From: Silvibacterium bohemicum
GTDB lineage: Bacteria; Acidobacteriota; Terriglobia; Terriglobales; Acidobacteriaceae
Direction: 5' to 3'
Assembly (NCBI RefSeq): GCF_001006305.1
Contig: NZ_LBHJ01000001.1
Span: 806,001-870,000 of the forward strand
DNA length: 64,000 nt
Of this stretch, positions 1 through 8,920 are shown piece by piece (the stretch's first letter is position 1; every line of letters starts with the position of its first letter). The position numbers and the translations under genes are program-made. The notes below the pieces were generated by a model. That model saw nothing but the letters and a program-made list of their open reading frames with translations. It searched no databases and had not been told where the DNA came from.

Positions 1-2
1 TG

Positions 3-1091
3 GTGGTCGCGAGCAGCGATGCGGCGTTGGCCAATCGAGTTCGCGATCAACTGGTCAGCGATAAGGATGCCAGGGCGACAGTGGATGTGGACGCTCCCGT
101 GGCCGGCACCGAGCGCCAGGCCTTGCTGACGAAGGTCGATCAGAAGGATCTGGACGGATTTCTCTGGCTGGACACCTCCGCGCCGGACGCCGCGAAGGCA
201 ACGTACGAGTCGCGGTCTGCAGGCGACTATGCTACCGAAAGCAGATTGCAGAGCGCGGTGAACCATGCTCTGGTTGCAGAGCGGCTGGTGGCGCGTGGGA
301 TTCCATCGAATGAGGTCGAGGCTCTTACCCAGCGCGTCGATGTGGATACGGTGCAGATCAAGAACGGCAAGGAGACGGAGAGCAGCTCGCTGAGCACCTT
401 CTGGGCCGCGTACGCCATGTCCTTTCTGTTGTCATTTACGGTCATCATGTACGGCATGAACGTCGGCCGCTCGGTGATTCAGGAGAAGACGTCGCGCATC
501 TTCGAGGTGATGCTGTCGACCGTGAAGGCCAGCGACATGCTGGCCGGAAAGCTGATCGGCATCGGCGCAGTCGGCTTGACGCAGTTGGCGATCTGGGCGG
601 TTGCGGCTGCGCTCTTTGCCAGCTCCGCGCTGGCAACGACGTTGCTGTCGGGAGAGTTCAAAGTTGCGGTCTCTACTCCGCAAATTATCTTGTTTATCCT
701 GTACTTTATTCTGGGCTACGCGCTCTACAGCACGCTTTTCGCGGGCCTGGCCGCAACCTGCGATACCGAGCAAGAGCTGCAGCAATACACCCCGCTGGCT
801 GCGGTTCCCATCTGGTTGAGTTTTGGAATGATCACCTTCATTGTTACGAATCCAAACTCGATCTGGTCGGTGGCCATCTCAATGTTTCCGCCCTGCGCAC
901 CGATAACGATGTTCCTTCGGCTGGCCTCGCAGTTTCCTCCGCTGTGGCAGATTGTGCTTTCGCTCGGCCTGATGGCGCTCTCGGTGGTGGTGCTGCTCTG
1001 GATCTCTTCGCGCATCTACCGCGTCGGCATCCTGATGTACGGCAAGCGCGCAACACTGCCGGAGATTGTGCGCTGGCTGCGGTATAGCTGA
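3..1091 (+). CDS. ABC-2 type transporter permease, NatB-like (5' partial)
   Basis: This is the C-terminal 362 residues of an ABC exporter permease; the reading frame is open at the left edge, so the true start lies outside. The first ~125 residues form a soluble extracytoplasmic stretch, followed by about six hydrophobic segments (roughly residues 135-155, 185-210, 228-250, 268-290, 310-335). The signature between the first two segments, including VIQEKTSRIFEVMLSTVKAS, is typical of NatB/YhaP sodium-efflux type ABC-2 permeases. An ATPase partner (NatA-like) would be expected upstream but is outside the window. Substrate cannot be told from sequence; NatB of Bacillus exports sodium, but many homologues are uncharacterised. 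A 66-base gap separates it from the next gene on the same strand. Confidence 0.8.
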   Translation: MVASSDAALANRVRDQLVSDKDARATVDVDAPVAGTERQALLTKVDQKDLDGFLWLDTSAPDAAKATYESRSAGDYATESRLQSAVNHALVAERLVARGIPSNEVEALTQRVDVDTVQIKNGKETESSSLSTFWAAYAMSFLLSFTVIMYGMNVGRSVIQEKTSRIFEVMLSTVKASDMLAGKLIGIGAVGLTQLAIWAVAAALFASSALATTLLSGEFKVAVSTPQIILFILYFILGYALYSTLFAGLAATCDTEQELQQYTPLAAVPIWLSFGMITFIVTNPNSIWSVAISMFPPCAPITMFLRLASQFPPLWQIVLSLGLMALSVVVLLWISSRIYRVGILMYGKRATLPEIVRWLRYS

Positions 1092-1157
1092 AAGCAGGGG
1101 ATAGCGTTCAGGGTGTAAAAGCCTGGACCAGTAGACCAGGGCCAGTAGAATCGATGA

Positions 1158-1832
1158 GTGAGTTCCGTTCATCAATTCTCTTTTGGGCAGCGGGTGGCTC
1201 TGGCTATTATCCCGCGACTGACAGCGCTGGTTCTGGCCCTGATCGGGATGACGCTTCGCTTCGAGGTGATCTGCGAAGAGGGAGCGGTTCCGGAGAGCCC
1301 GCCGACCACCGGCATCTTCTGCTTCTGGCATCGCTGCACTCTGCCCTGCGGCTGGTACTTCCGCAAATTTCGCTGCTCCATCCTCATTAGCCAGAGCTTC
1401 GACGGCGAGCTGATCGCCCGTACGCTCGGTCTTCTGGGCTATGGCGCGGTTCGCGGGTCGAGCTCGCGCGGAGGTGCGGCGGGACTGCTCGGGCTGAAGG
1501 CTGTCATCGAGAATGGATTCCCGGTAGTGTTCACAGCCGATGGGCCGCGGGGGCCGATCTATCAGACGAAAGCCGGCCCGGTCAGGCTAGCGCAGATGAC
1601 GGGCCAGAAGATCGGCAGCTTCTACCTGTTGCCCCAGCGCGCCTGGACGATGCGATCCTGGGACCAGTTTCTCATCCCCAAGCCGTTCTCCCGCGTGGCC
1701 GTGAGCTGGTCGCGTGCTCTTCCGGCTCCCGGCGCGGAAGATACTCCAGAGATGCTGGAAGGGAAGCGCCAGGAGCTGAACGACGCATTGGAGCGGGCTC
1801 GGGCGCGGGCCGAAGCGCACTTCAGCCGATAG
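1158..1832 (+). CDS. DUF374 family lysophospholipid-acyltransferase-like protein
   Basis: The 224-residue protein has a short hydrophobic N-terminus (about residues 12-32) and the DUF374 core: FCFWHRC near residue 54, in the place of the usual HX4D acyltransferase box, then VRGSSSRGG near residue 98 and TADGPRGP near residue 126. DUF374 proteins belong to the LPLAT superfamily and are thought to act at the inner membrane in lipid A or related acylation, but few have been characterised. The start is a GTG; an out-of-frame ATG lies 4 bases upstream. It is followed 10 bases later by queA on the same strand, so the two probably share a transcript. The family assignment is firm, the substrate is unknown. 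Confidence 0.8.
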   Translation: MSSVHQFSFGQRVALAIIPRLTALVLALIGMTLRFEVICEEGAVPESPPTTGIFCFWHRCTLPCGWYFRKFRCSILISQSFDGELIARTLGLLGYGAVRGSSSRGGAAGLLGLKAVIENGFPVVFTADGPRGPIYQTKAGPVRLAQMTGQKIGSFYLLPQRAWTMRSWDQFLIPKPFSRVAVSWSRALPAPGAEDTPEMLEGKRQELNDALERARARAEAHFSR

Positions 1833-1842
1833 AATTGGCCTT

Positions 1843-2913
1843 GTGCTGGTTTCCGATTTCGATTACGAACTTCCCGAAGAGCTGATCGCGCAACAGCCTC
1901 CTGCTGAGCGTTCAGGTGCGCGAATATTGATGTTGGACCGCCGCTCGGGTCATTGGCAGGACAGCGCATTCCAGCATTTTCCGGAGCAGCTCCGCGAGGG
2001 CGACCTGCTGGTGTTGAACAACAGCCGCGTGATCCCAGCGCGCCTCTTTGCGCGGCGTGTTCGCGCTGCCGCTTATGGTGAAGACCCGACCGGGCGCATG
2101 GAGGTCTTTCTTACCAGCCAAGTCAGTGAATGGGAGTGGGAGGCGCTGGTTCGTCCCGGCCGCAAGGTCCAGGCCGGAACGCAATTTGTATTCGGCGAGG
2201 GAGAGTTGCGTGCCGTAGTGATTGCGCGCGGCGAGCTTGGTGAGCGTACGCTGCGCTTCGAGCCTGTTGCCGATTTCTATGCGATATTGGAGCGGCTTGG
2301 GCACATTCCGCTGCCGCCATACATTCGTCGCTCCGAAAAAGATACCGATGCTGATACAGATCGCGAACGCTACCAGACCGTCTTTGCCCGCGATCGCGGA
2401 TCGGTGGCCGCTCCGACGGCCGGCCTGCACTTCACCCCGGAGATTCTCGATCGGATACGCGAGCGAGGCGTTCGCATCGCGCACATCACCCTGCATGTGG
2501 GGTTGGGTACTTTCCAGCCAGTGCGCGTGGAAAGGCTTGAGGACATTCATCTGCATCGCGAGCGTTATACGTTGTCCGAAGAAACAGCCTGCGAGTTGAA
2601 TGCCGCGCTGCGCGAAGGGCGTCGCGTAGTGGCCGCCGGGACGACCACGGTTCGCACCCTGGAACACTGCGCGCAAACGTCGAGCGATGGAAGCTTCGAA
2701 GCTCATTCCGGCAGTACAGATATCTTCATCTCGCCCGGCTTCGAATTCCGCGTCGTCAAGGCGCTGCTGACCAATTTCCATTTGCCACAGTCGACGCTCC
2801 TGATGCTGGTGAGCGCTTTTGCCGGGCGAGAGCATGTGCTCGCGGCCTATCGCCATGCGGTTACATCCCGCTATCGATTCTTTTCCTACGGCGATTGCAT
2901 GTTTCTCTCCTAA
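1843..2913 (+). CDS. queA: S-adenosylmethionine:tRNA ribosyltransferase-isomerase
   Basis: QueA moves the ribose of S-adenosylmethionine onto 7-aminomethyl-7-deazaguanine at the tRNA wobble position, giving epoxyqueuosine. The 356-residue length is normal for the family. Recognisable family segments are the start [16 protein letters not shown], the block [16 protein letters not shown] near residue 56, the central [15 protein letters not shown] near residue 186, and the C-terminal [20 protein letters not shown] near residue 308. The gene uses a GTG start; the following residues match the conserved QueA N-terminus, which supports this choice. It lies between a DUF374 acyltransferase gene and polA on the plus strand. 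No other queuosine genes are in the window. Confidence 0.96.
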   Translation: MLVSDFDYELPEELIAQQPPAERSGARILMLDRRSGHWQDSAFQHFPEQLREGDLLVLNNSRVIPARLFARRVRAAAYGEDPTGRMEVFLTSQVSEWEWEALVRPGRKVQAGTQFVFGEGELRAVVIARGELGERTLRFEPVADFYAILERLGHIPLPPYIRRSEKDTDADTDRERYQTVFARDRGSVAAPTAGLHFTPEILDRIRERGVRIAHITLHVGLGTFQPVRVERLEDIHLHRERYTLSEETACELNAALREGRRVVAAGTTTVRTLEHCAQTSSDGSFEAHSGSTDIFISPGFEFRVVKALLTNFHLPQSTLLMLVSAFAGREHVLAAYRHAVTSRYRFFSYGDCMFLS

Positions 2914-2968
2914 ATACCCGGCCGGAGCATGAGATTCCACGCCAGGAGAAGCGGTAGACTCAGATTCG

Positions 2969-5719
2969 ATGTCCACCGACGCTACCAAACCGCCCGTCTT
3001 TCTGCTCGACTCGATGTCCTTCATCTTCCGCGCCTACCACGCGATGCAGCGGCAGCGGCCGATGTCGACACGCACCGGCGTGCCCACTGCGGCGACGTAT
3101 GTGTTCGTGAACATGATCAACAAGCTGCGCAAGGATTTTTCTCCGGAATACTTTGCCGCTGTTTTCGACCTGAGCGGACCGGTCTTTCGCGACGAGCGGG
3201 CGCGCGAGATCAAGCTGCGCAAGTTCAACGCCGAGACGCAGCAGTTCGACGAGGTGGAATACGGCGGCTATAAAGCGAACCGCACGGAGATGCCTCCGGA
3301 CCTGGCGCAGCAACTGCCCTATATCCGGCGTGCGCTTGAGGCATTTCATATCCCCATCCTGCAGGCCGAGGGCTTCGAGGCGGACGACGTGATTGGAACG
3401 CTCGCGGTGCAGGCCGCGAAGGCCGGACACAATGTCTACGTCGTATCGAATGACAAGGACATGCTGCAGCTGGTGACCGATCAGGTGAGGGTGCTGAATC
3501 CGGCGAAAGACAATCTGGTTCTCGATCGCGACAAGGTGATCGAGACGCTGGGTGTGCCTCCTGAAAGAGTTGTCGACGTGATGGCGCTGCGCGGCGATTC
3601 GATTGACAACATCCCCGGCGCGCCGGGAATCGGCGACAAAGGATCGGTCGAGCTGATCCAGCAGTTTGGCAGCGTAGAGGCAGCGCTCGACCGGGCGGCC
3701 GAGGTGAAGGGAAAGAGATACCGCGAATCGCTCCAGAGCAACCGCGACACCGTGTTGTTGAGCAAGGAGCTGGTCACGATCCATTGCTCGGTGCCGCTGG
3801 AGCTTGACCTGGAGCAGATGCGCACGCTGCCTCCGGATGTGAATGCGTGCCGCGCGCTGTTTACCGAGCTCGAATTCACCACGCTCTTGAAGGAGCTGGC
3901 GCCGGCCGAGGTGAAGCAGACATTCGAGCATCGCATCGAGCCGAGCACGGAAGAAATCGAAGCCTTCATTACTGCAGCGCGAGCCGGCGGCTTCGCGCTG
4001 GCGGTAAATACCTCCGCATTAGAAGCGGCTGCGGAACAGGTCTCGGAGCAGGAAACCGAAGCGATCGAAGAGCGCGAGCCAGAGCTGAAGACCATGTCTC
4101 TGATGTTCGAGGCGGAAGAGCAATGCGAGACTCCGGCTGTGGAAGTGCAGTGCAAGGTTGCTGTGGCCGCGGATGGCGATAAGGCATTGCTGGTGGAACT
4201 GGAGACGGTGCGTTCGCTCTTGGAGGACGAATCCGTACCGAAGCGAGTGCACGATCTGAAGGGAACGCTGCGGGCGATGGAGGCGCATGGAGTCACGCTG
4301 CGCGGCGCGCAGGACGACCTGATGCTGTACTCGTATCTCATCAATCCCACGCACACCACGCACCGGCTGGGGGATGTTGCGGCGAGATTCAGCGACTATC
4401 CGCTGCGCGAGACGGGCGACCGGCTGCTTACTGAGTCGGCGCATGCTATCGAATCGTTGACTCCTGTGCTGCGGCAGGATGTGGAGACGCTGGAGGCACG
4501 CAGCGTCTACGAAACGATCGATCGGCCTTTGGTGCCGGTGCTGTTGGAGATGGAGAAAGCCGGAGTGCGCATCGATTCGGGTCTGTTGAATCGCATGGGC
4601 GACAAGCTGTCAGCGGAGATGCAGCGAGTGGGAGAAGAGATCTTTGCGCAGTCAGGGCATCGTTTCAACATCAATTCGCCCAAGCAGCTTGGCGATGTTC
4701 TCTTCAACAAAATGGGCCTGCCCAAACCCATCAAGTATGGCAAGGGCAAGGTGGTGTCGACCGCGCAGGATGTGCTCGAGGAGCTATCTGTGCATCATGT
4801 GGCGCCGCGCATGGTGCTCGAATACCGGCAGTTGGCCAAGCTGAAATCGAACTACGTCGATTCTCTGCCTCTGCTGGCCGATGGCCAAGGTCGCGTGCAT
4901 ACCACGTTTAACCAGGTCGGCACGGCGACGGGACGTCTGTCGTCGACCAATCCCAATCTACAGAACATTCCCATTCGCACTGAACTGGGACGTGAGATTC
5001 GCGCGGCGTTCATCGCTGCGCCGGGAAATCAACTGATCTCTGCGGATTACTCGCAGATCGAGCTACGGCTCATGGCTCATTTTTCCGATGACCCCTTACT
5101 TGTTAACGCATACCGCACTGGTCAGGACATTCACACTCTGACCGCCTCCGAAGTATTCGGAGTGTCCGCCGAAAATATGAGCAAGGAGACGCGCAATCGC
5201 GCCAAGGCGGTGAACTTCGGCATTGTCTACGGCATCTCGCCCTTTGGATTGGCACAGCAGTTGAACATCGATCAGCATGAGGCGCGGTTGTATATCGATA
5301 CCTACTTCGAGCGCTACAAAGGCGTGCGAGCGTTCATCGACCGGCTGCTCGAAGAGACCCGCCAGGAGCAAAAGGTACGGACTGTCTTTGGACGAGTGCG
5401 TCCCATTCCGGATATTCAAAGCCGCAATGCGAATCTGCGCGGATTTGCCGAACGCACTGCCGTAAATACTCCGCTGCAAGGAACCGCCGCTGACTTGATC
5501 AAGCTGGCCATGATCCGCATTCAGGAGAAGCTGCGCGTGCAGAAGCTTCAGACGCGCATGACGCTGCAGGTGCATGACGAATTGGTCTTCGACGCGCCAT
5601 CGGCTGAAGTGGATGAGGTGCAGCAGCTGGTGAAGACCGAGATGGAGAGTGTGATTGAGCTCAAGATCCCGCTGGTTGCCGATGTGGGTGTGGGCAGCAA
5701 TTGGCGAGATATGGGGTAG
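2969..5719 (+). CDS. polA: DNA polymerase I
   Basis: This 916-residue protein has the full PolI layout: a 5'-3' FEN-type nuclease (about residues 5-300, with EADDVIGTLA and VSNDKDMLQLV), a 3'-5' exonuclease-like domain (about 310-520), and the family A polymerase domain (about 540-916). The polymerase motifs are intact: SADYSQIELRLMAHFSDD (motif A), RNRAKAVNFGIVYG (O-helix, motif B) and QVHDELVFD (motif C). The middle domain appears to have lost its proofreading residues: the usual DxE of Exo I is replaced by AVNTSAL, and the Exo II and III aspartates are not visible. PolI fills gaps and removes RNA primers in replication and repair. It starts at ATG 55 bases after queA and converges on glmM. 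Confidence 0.97.
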   Translation: MSTDATKPPVFLLDSMSFIFRAYHAMQRQRPMSTRTGVPTAATYVFVNMINKLRKDFSPEYFAAVFDLSGPVFRDERAREIKLRKFNAETQQFDEVEYGGYKANRTEMPPDLAQQLPYIRRALEAFHIPILQAEGFEADDVIGTLAVQAAKAGHNVYVVSNDKDMLQLVTDQVRVLNPAKDNLVLDRDKVIETLGVPPERVVDVMALRGDSIDNIPGAPGIGDKGSVELIQQFGSVEAALDRAAEVKGKRYRESLQSNRDTVLLSKELVTIHCSVPLELDLEQMRTLPPDVNACRALFTELEFTTLLKELAPAEVKQTFEHRIEPSTEEIEAFITAARAGGFALAVNTSALEAAAEQVSEQETEAIEEREPELKTMSLMFEAEEQCETPAVEVQCKVAVAADGDKALLVELETVRSLLEDESVPKRVHDLKGTLRAMEAHGVTLRGAQDDLMLYSYLINPTHTTHRLGDVAARFSDYPLRETGDRLLTESAHAIESLTPVLRQDVETLEARSVYETIDRPLVPVLLEMEKAGVRIDSGLLNRMGDKLSAEMQRVGEEIFAQSGHRFNINSPKQLGDVLFNKMGLPKPIKYGKGKVVSTAQDVLEELSVHHVAPRMVLEYRQLAKLKSNYVDSLPLLADGQGRVHTTFNQVGTATGRLSSTNPNLQNIPIRTELGREIRAAFIAAPGNQLISADYSQIELRLMAHFSDDPLLVNAYRTGQDIHTLTASEVFGVSAENMSKETRNRAKAVNFGIVYGISPFGLAQQLNIDQHEARLYIDTYFERYKGVRAFIDRLLEETRQEQKVRTVFGRVRPIPDIQSRNANLRGFAERTAVNTPLQGTAADLIKLAMIRIQEKLRVQKLQTRMTLQVHDELVFDAPSAEVDEVQQLVKTEMESVIELKIPLVADVGVGSNWRDMG

Positions 5720-5815
5720 CTGAGAAGCGGATCGCCAAAAGACGGTCGGCTAAAGTCCGGCCAGCTAAGAAGCGGTCAGCACAAATCGAGAGCGGCACTC
5801 TTGATTCGCACGATG

Positions 5816-7165
5816 CTATGCCCCCAACTCATCACGTATCGCATCAGCGATGAAGTCCGCGTGACGCCGCATGAGTGCTTCGGACTCTGCTTCGATCATC
5901 ACGCGAGCCAGTGGTTCGGTTCCGGAATAGCGGACCACCACCCGGCCGTTGCCGTTCAATTCGTTTTCTGCTGCGTGAATCGTATCCGCGATGGTTGCAA
6001 ATTCCATCAGCGGCTTCTTTTCCTTCACGCGAATATTCACGATGACCTGGGGAAATACCTTAAGGTCGGCGAGGAGTTCGTGAAGCAGCTTGCCGGAGCG
6101 GCGCACGATATCGAGCACTACCAGAGCGGTTAGAAGCCCATCACCGGTGGTGGCGAGATGCGGAAAGAGAATGTGTCCGGACTGCTCTCCCCCCAGTGAG
6201 GCCGCGTTGGCCTGCATCATCTCCAGCACATACTTGTCGCCCACTGGCGCGCGCAGCATCGTGATTCCGTCGCGCTTGAGAGCCGCCTCAAGTCCCATGT
6301 TGGACATGGTTGTCGCGACCACCGTGTCTTTATGAAGCAGGCCCTTCGTTTTCAGATCGCGCGCGGCGAGCAGGAGAATCGCGTCGCCGTTCACCACGCG
6401 TCCCTGGGCATCCGCGAAGAGCGCGCGGTCGGCGTCGCCGTCGAAGGTCACGCCGATATCGGATTGTGTGGCCTTGGTTTCGGCTGCAACCGTCGCAGGA
6501 TAAAGCGCGCCGCAGTCGGCATTGATGTTGCGGCCGTCGGGCTGGACATGTGTCAGCTGTATGTGGCCGCCGAGCCGGGCGAAGAGCTCCGGTGCAATGG
6601 CAGACGCTGCGCCGTTAGCGCAATCGAGGACCAGCTTCATCTCTCCAAGAGCTAAGGCGGGCACGGCGGAGAGCAGGAAAGCCTCATATTCGGCGCGGTA
6701 ATGTTCTTTGGGCTGAAGCGCAGCCACTGCTGACGGATCGATTGCAGGCACTGTCGCAAGCTGTTTGAAGATCTCCTCTTCAATGCGCAGTTCAACTTCG
6801 TCCGGCAATTTGTAACCGTCACCGCCGAAAATTTTGATGCCGTTGTCGTGCCATGGATTATGCGAAGCTGAGATCACAACCCCGGCGGAGAAACGGTGTT
6901 TGCGCGCAAGATACGCAATCGCTGGGGTGGTGATCACGCCTGCGCTTTCCGTTGCAGCGCCACCTTTGGAGAGACCGGCAGCAAGCACTCCGGCGATCCA
7001 TTCGCTGGACTCACGTGTGTCCATGCCCAGGATTACCCGCGGCTGCTGCGAGCTCATTTGCAGCTGATGCGCCAGGGCCAGTCCCACTGCGTAAATGGTC
7101 TTGGGGTCGAGCGGGGATTCTCCCGCCACTGCGCGAATGCCATCCGTTCCGAAAAGCTTTCTCAT
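5816..7165 (-). CDS. glmM: phosphoglucosamine mutase
   Basis: GlmM converts glucosamine-6-phosphate to glucosamine-1-phosphate for UDP-GlcNAc, the precursor of peptidoglycan and lipid A. The 449-residue protein begins with the family hallmark KLFGTDGIRA, has the phosphoserine loop ISASHNPWHDNG (active Ser at residue 101), the metal loop TFDGDADRALF near residue 240, the sugar-binding GGEQSGH near residue 325, and the C-terminal phosphate-binding RYSGTEPLARVM. All catalytic elements are present. Its ATG overlaps the stop of xseA by four bases (ATGA), so the two are probably translationally coupled. It converges with polA across a 96-base gap without an obvious strong terminator. Confidence 0.96.
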   Translation of the reverse strand: MRKLFGTDGIRAVAGESPLDPKTIYAVGLALAHQLQMSSQQPRVILGMDTRESSEWIAGVLAAGLSKGGAATESAGVITTPAIAYLARKHRFSAGVVISASHNPWHDNGIKIFGGDGYKLPDEVELRIEEEIFKQLATVPAIDPSAVAALQPKEHYRAEYEAFLLSAVPALALGEMKLVLDCANGAASAIAPELFARLGGHIQLTHVQPDGRNINADCGALYPATVAAETKATQSDIGVTFDGDADRALFADAQGRVVNGDAILLLAARDLKTKGLLHKDTVVATTMSNMGLEAALKRDGITMLRAPVGDKYVLEMMQANAASLGGEQSGHILFPHLATTGDGLLTALVVLDIVRRSGKLLHELLADLKVFPQVIVNIRVKEKKPLMEFATIADTIHAAENELNGNGRVVVRYSGTEPLARVMIEAESEALMRRHADFIADAIRDELGA

Positions 7166-8562
7166 TCCTTGTTCTGTTCTCCGTTCGATTCCTGTGAGGT
7201 CTGGGTGACGCGGCTCTCGACGCTGCCCCGTGCCAGTCGTGTCTTCAAAATCTGTCCCGGATGAGCCTGGGCTGCATCGCGCAGCAAGGCTCCATTCTCG
7301 TCGTAGACCAGAGCATAGCCGCGGCTCAGCACTCCAAGCGGTGAGAGCGCGACTAAATTTCTTTCTAAAGATTTAAGCCGCGCGCGATGCCGGGCATCGG
7401 TCGCGACCTGGGCGTGGAGCAACCTGCCCGCAAGCGATTCCAGTCGCTCATCCGCGAGTTTCAGGCGATGGCTCACGTCGTGACGAATCAGCTCGGACGA
7501 GAGTTGCTGTACGCGCTGTGAGGCCCTCTGCAGCTGCCGTCCGACCAGAGTTTCGGCGCGATAGGAAAGCTCGTCGACGCGCTGCTGGCGGCGGTTCAGC
7601 CCATCCTGCAATCGTGCGAAGGCAGCCGGAGCGGAGAGTCGCGCGAAGCGCTCCCGCGCCTGAATCAGCGCATAGCGCGCTGCGCGGTGAATGCGCAACG
7701 AAAGCTGCTCCACCTGCTCCTCGATCTTGTGCTGCGCGCCGGTGATCAGTTCCGCTGCTGCCGACGGGGTCGGCGCGCGAAGGTCGGCGACGAAATCGGC
7801 GATCGTGAAGTCGGTCTCATGACCGATGGCCGAGACGACGGGTAGATCGGATGCGGCGATGGCGCGGGCCAGGAATTCCGAGTTGAAGGGTGTCAGGTCT
7901 TCGAGCGAGCCGCCGCCGCGCGCGACGACAATGACGTCGACCTCTTGCGATCGATTGAAAAACGCAATGCCCGCAGCGACCTCGGCTGCTGCTGCGTCGC
8001 CTTGCACCAGCGCAGGATAAAGCAAGACTTGCAGCGCGGAGTGGCGGCGTCCTGCAACGTTCAGGAAATCGCGGATGACCGCGCCGGACGGCGAAGTGAC
8101 GATGCCCACGCAGCGAGGAAAGGCGGGAAGCGGCTTTTTGCGCTCGGCGTCGAAGAGTCCTTCGTGCTGCAACTGACGCTTCACTTGCTCGAAGGCGAGC
8201 TGCAGCGAACCCGCGCCCATCACCTCGAGATGTTCGGCAACAATCTGTACCGAGCCTCGCTGCTCATAGACGGAAAGTTTGCCGCGCAACAGAACATGCA
8301 GTCCATCCTCGGGACGGAAACGGAGCAGCCCAGCCTGCCGGCGGAACATCACGACGGAAAGCTGGGCCGACTCATCTTTCAGATTGAAGTAGAGATGTCC
8401 CGACGCCGCGGGGCGAAAGTCGCATATTTCTCCCTCGATCCAGAGGTCGGAGAAGGAGCGCTCCACTTCGAGCCGCAGCTGTCCAGTAAGCTCGCTGATC
8501 TTCCACACGCGCCGCTGCTGAGTTTTTGTTTCTTCGAAGCTGAAACCTAGCTGGCTAACCAC
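7162..8562 (-). CDS. xseA: exodeoxyribonuclease VII large subunit
   Basis: XseA is the catalytic large subunit of exonuclease VII, a bidirectional single-strand DNA exonuclease. The 466-residue protein shows an N-terminal OB-fold (about residues 18-115, with WIEGEICDFRPAASGHLYF), the catalytic middle domain (CVGIVTSPSGAVIRDF near 155, VVARGGGSLEDL near 215, SAIGHETDFTIADFVADLRAPTP split around 240-262) and the long coiled-coil region that binds XseB. The GTG start is followed by conserved sequence. The small subunit gene xseB is not adjacent: the downstream partner is glmM and the upstream neighbour is a DUF2905 gene. Both flanking genes are on the same strand. Confidence 0.95.
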   Translation of the reverse strand: MVSQLGFSFEETKTQQRRVWKISELTGQLRLEVERSFSDLWIEGEICDFRPAASGHLYFNLKDESAQLSVVMFRRQAGLLRFRPEDGLHVLLRGKLSVYEQRGSVQIVAEHLEVMGAGSLQLAFEQVKRQLQHEGLFDAERKKPLPAFPRCVGIVTSPSGAVIRDFLNVAGRRHSALQVLLYPALVQGDAAAAEVAAGIAFFNRSQEVDVIVVARGGGSLEDLTPFNSEFLARAIAASDLPVVSAIGHETDFTIADFVADLRAPTPSAAAELITGAQHKIEEQVEQLSLRIHRAARYALIQARERFARLSAPAAFARLQDGLNRRQQRVDELSYRAETLVGRQLQRASQRVQQLSSELIRHDVSHRLKLADERLESLAGRLLHAQVATDARHRARLKSLERNLVALSPLGVLSRGYALVYDENGALLRDAAQAHPGQILKTRLARGSVESRVTQTSQESNGEQNKE

Positions 8563-8607
8563 AAGGTTTCAGTCTACATGCTGCCTGGGTGTGGTTTGAG
8601 CACCCCT

Positions 8608-8832
8608 TCAGCGACGCAAGCGGGAGAGCAGATAGAAGATAAGAGAAAGCACGATGCTGAGGAGCAGGGAAGTTCCCAGCGGGAAGAAGACCGCTACGTT
8701 TTTACGCCGCCAGGCGAGATCTCCGGGCAAATGGCCGGCGCGAATGCCGAAACGGTCGAGCGCGTACACAATCCCACCGGCTAGAATCAGCAGCAGCCCG
8801 AGTTTTACCAGTAACCGCGCCAGTCCGGCCAT
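8608..8832 (-). CDS. DUF2905 family small membrane protein
   Basis: This 74-residue protein has two predicted membrane helices (about residues 7-26 and 47-70) joined by a short loop containing RAGHLPGDLAWRRKN. The loop motif GxLPGDI or GHLPGDL between two helices is the mark of the DUF2905 family, whose function is unknown. The ATG start lies 88 bases from the divergently transcribed channel gene, so the promoter for this small operon and that of the channel are probably in that gap. It precedes xseA by 45 bases on the same strand. The gene is small but the family match is clear. Confidence 0.85.
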   Translation of the reverse strand: MAGLARLLVKLGLLLILAGGIVYALDRFGIRAGHLPGDLAWRRKNVAVFFPLGTSLLLSIVLSLIFYLLSRLRR

Positions 8833-8920
8833 ACTCTCTTTAGACTATCGAAGGCCGCAGCTGAACGCGCTATCCGTTTTTTGCTGGGAAACGCAGGGCT
8901 ATAAGGATTGAGGGACACGC

